Shown here: one piece after another, positions 22,575-22,857 of the stretch | Layout of the letters: each line of letters starts with the position of its first letter | Position numbering within the stretch: position 1 is the first letter of the stretch | Assembly (NCBI GenBank): GCA_913031555.1 | Contig: CAJWDO010000005.1 | Coordinates: forward strand, 1-22,857 | Length of the DNA: 22,857 nt | Reading direction: 5' to 3' | Source: an uncultured Alphaproteobacteria bacterium | GTDB taxonomy: Bacteria; Pseudomonadota; Alphaproteobacteria; Puniceispirillales; Puniceispirillaceae | Translations under genes and position numbers: made by a program | Notes under the pieces: model-generated | What the model was told of the DNA's origin: nothing | What the model saw: the letters and a program-made list of their open reading frames with translations, nothing else | Databases searched by the model: none

Positions 22575-22857
22575 ATGACCATTTTCTCGCCATTGGCCGC
22601 CTCGGACATGCCGCTGGCCTTCCCGCCCCCGGCCGACCCCGAAGATGCGTATGAAAACAGGCTTCACATCCCGAATGCCGACCGGCATCTGGCGAACTGG
22701 CCGGTGGATGCCGCCGCCTTTCGTGACCACCATCAGAACAGCGAGCGTGACCTTGCCTACGGCACCGGCGCGCGCACCAGCTATGATCTGTTCCTGCCGG
22801 CCGGCGGCATTGACGCCGCGAAGGGCATTGTCGGCGTCATTCATGGCGGCTACTGGG
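22575..22857 (+). CDS. Kynurenine-formamidase-like alpha/beta hydrolase, N-terminal part, cut by right edge
   Basis: Only the first 94 residues are present. They end in HGGYW (90-94), the oxyanion-hole motif found in alpha/beta-hydrolase kynurenine formamidases (arylformamidases) and related esterases. The preceding TSYDLFLPAGG stretch and GIVGVIHGG strand fit that family. The catalytic Ser, Asp and His would lie beyond the window. If it is an arylformamidase it would turn N-formylkynurenine into kynurenine, the substrate of the kynureninase near the left side. Other amide or ester substrates, including a formylated ring-cleavage product, are equally open. It starts 102 nt after dctP on the same strand, beyond a hairpin. 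Confidence 0.7.
   Translation, partial: MTIFSPLAASDMPLAFPPPADPEDAYENRLHIPNADRHLANWPVDAAAFRDHHQNSERDLAYGTGARTSYDLFLPAGGIDAAKGIVGVIHGGYW

Noticed and set aside
1..22857. CRISPR arrays, insertion sequences, phage genes, tRNA or rRNA genes, toxin-antitoxin pairs
   Set aside because: None were recognised; the only repeats are short arrays of three units (964-1058, 4371-4403) and the two-copy direct repeat at 2130-2157.

Overview
The window is GC-rich, gene-dense bacterial chromosome with short overlaps between genes. It most resembles an alphaproteobacterium. A TRAP transporter, a sulfoacetaldehyde acetyltransferase (Xsc) end and many aromatic-catabolism genes suggest a marine or otherwise organotrophic heterotroph. 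The lineage is inferred from gene content and style only; there is no rRNA or tRNA here.

Left edge to 4.4 kb. The C-terminus of Xsc (taurine/sulfonate use) ends in a strong hairpin terminator. A small exported Sel1-like protein follows. A zinc-independent quinone oxidoreductase (minus strand) diverges from a kynureninase-EamA exporter pair (plus strand). Short tandem repeats start at the stop codons of the Sel1-like gene and the exporter gene.

4.4 to 11.2 kb. This is the front half of the aerobic hybrid phenylacetate pathway: paaZ-paaA-paaB-paaC-paaD-paaE on the minus strand, with paaG diverging. PaaABCE epoxidises phenylacetyl-CoA, PaaD serves Fe-S maturation, PaaG isomerises the epoxide to oxepin-CoA, and PaaZ opens and oxidises the ring. 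A TetR-type palindrome lies inside a plausible paaZ promoter. No ligase PaaK, PaaF, PaaH, PaaI, PaaJ or regulator gene is in the window.

11.2 to 17.5 kb. Downstream of paaG on the same strand are a cytochrome P450, a stand-alone Lrp/AsnC-type ligand-sensing (RAM) protein, a NicX-like (2,5-dihydroxypyridine dioxygenase family) ring-cleavage enzyme, an alpha/beta hydrolase, an acyl-CoA-dehydrogenase-family flavoprotein that lacks the usual catalytic glutamate, and an AMP-forming acyl-CoA ligase. From the RAM gene on, every junction is abutting or overlapping. This looks like one transcription unit for a peripheral pathway whose substrate I cannot name. It is the best candidate in the window for an undescribed system.

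17.5 to 22.9 kb. A minus-strand operon (cupin, PhzS-like flavin hydroxylase, TRAP small and large permeases) diverges from the TRAP substrate-binding protein. A kynurenine-formamidase-like hydrolase begins after dctP and runs off the right edge. The set looks like uptake of an organic acid coupled to hydroxylation. Whether it feeds the NicX-like operon or the paa genes is inference.
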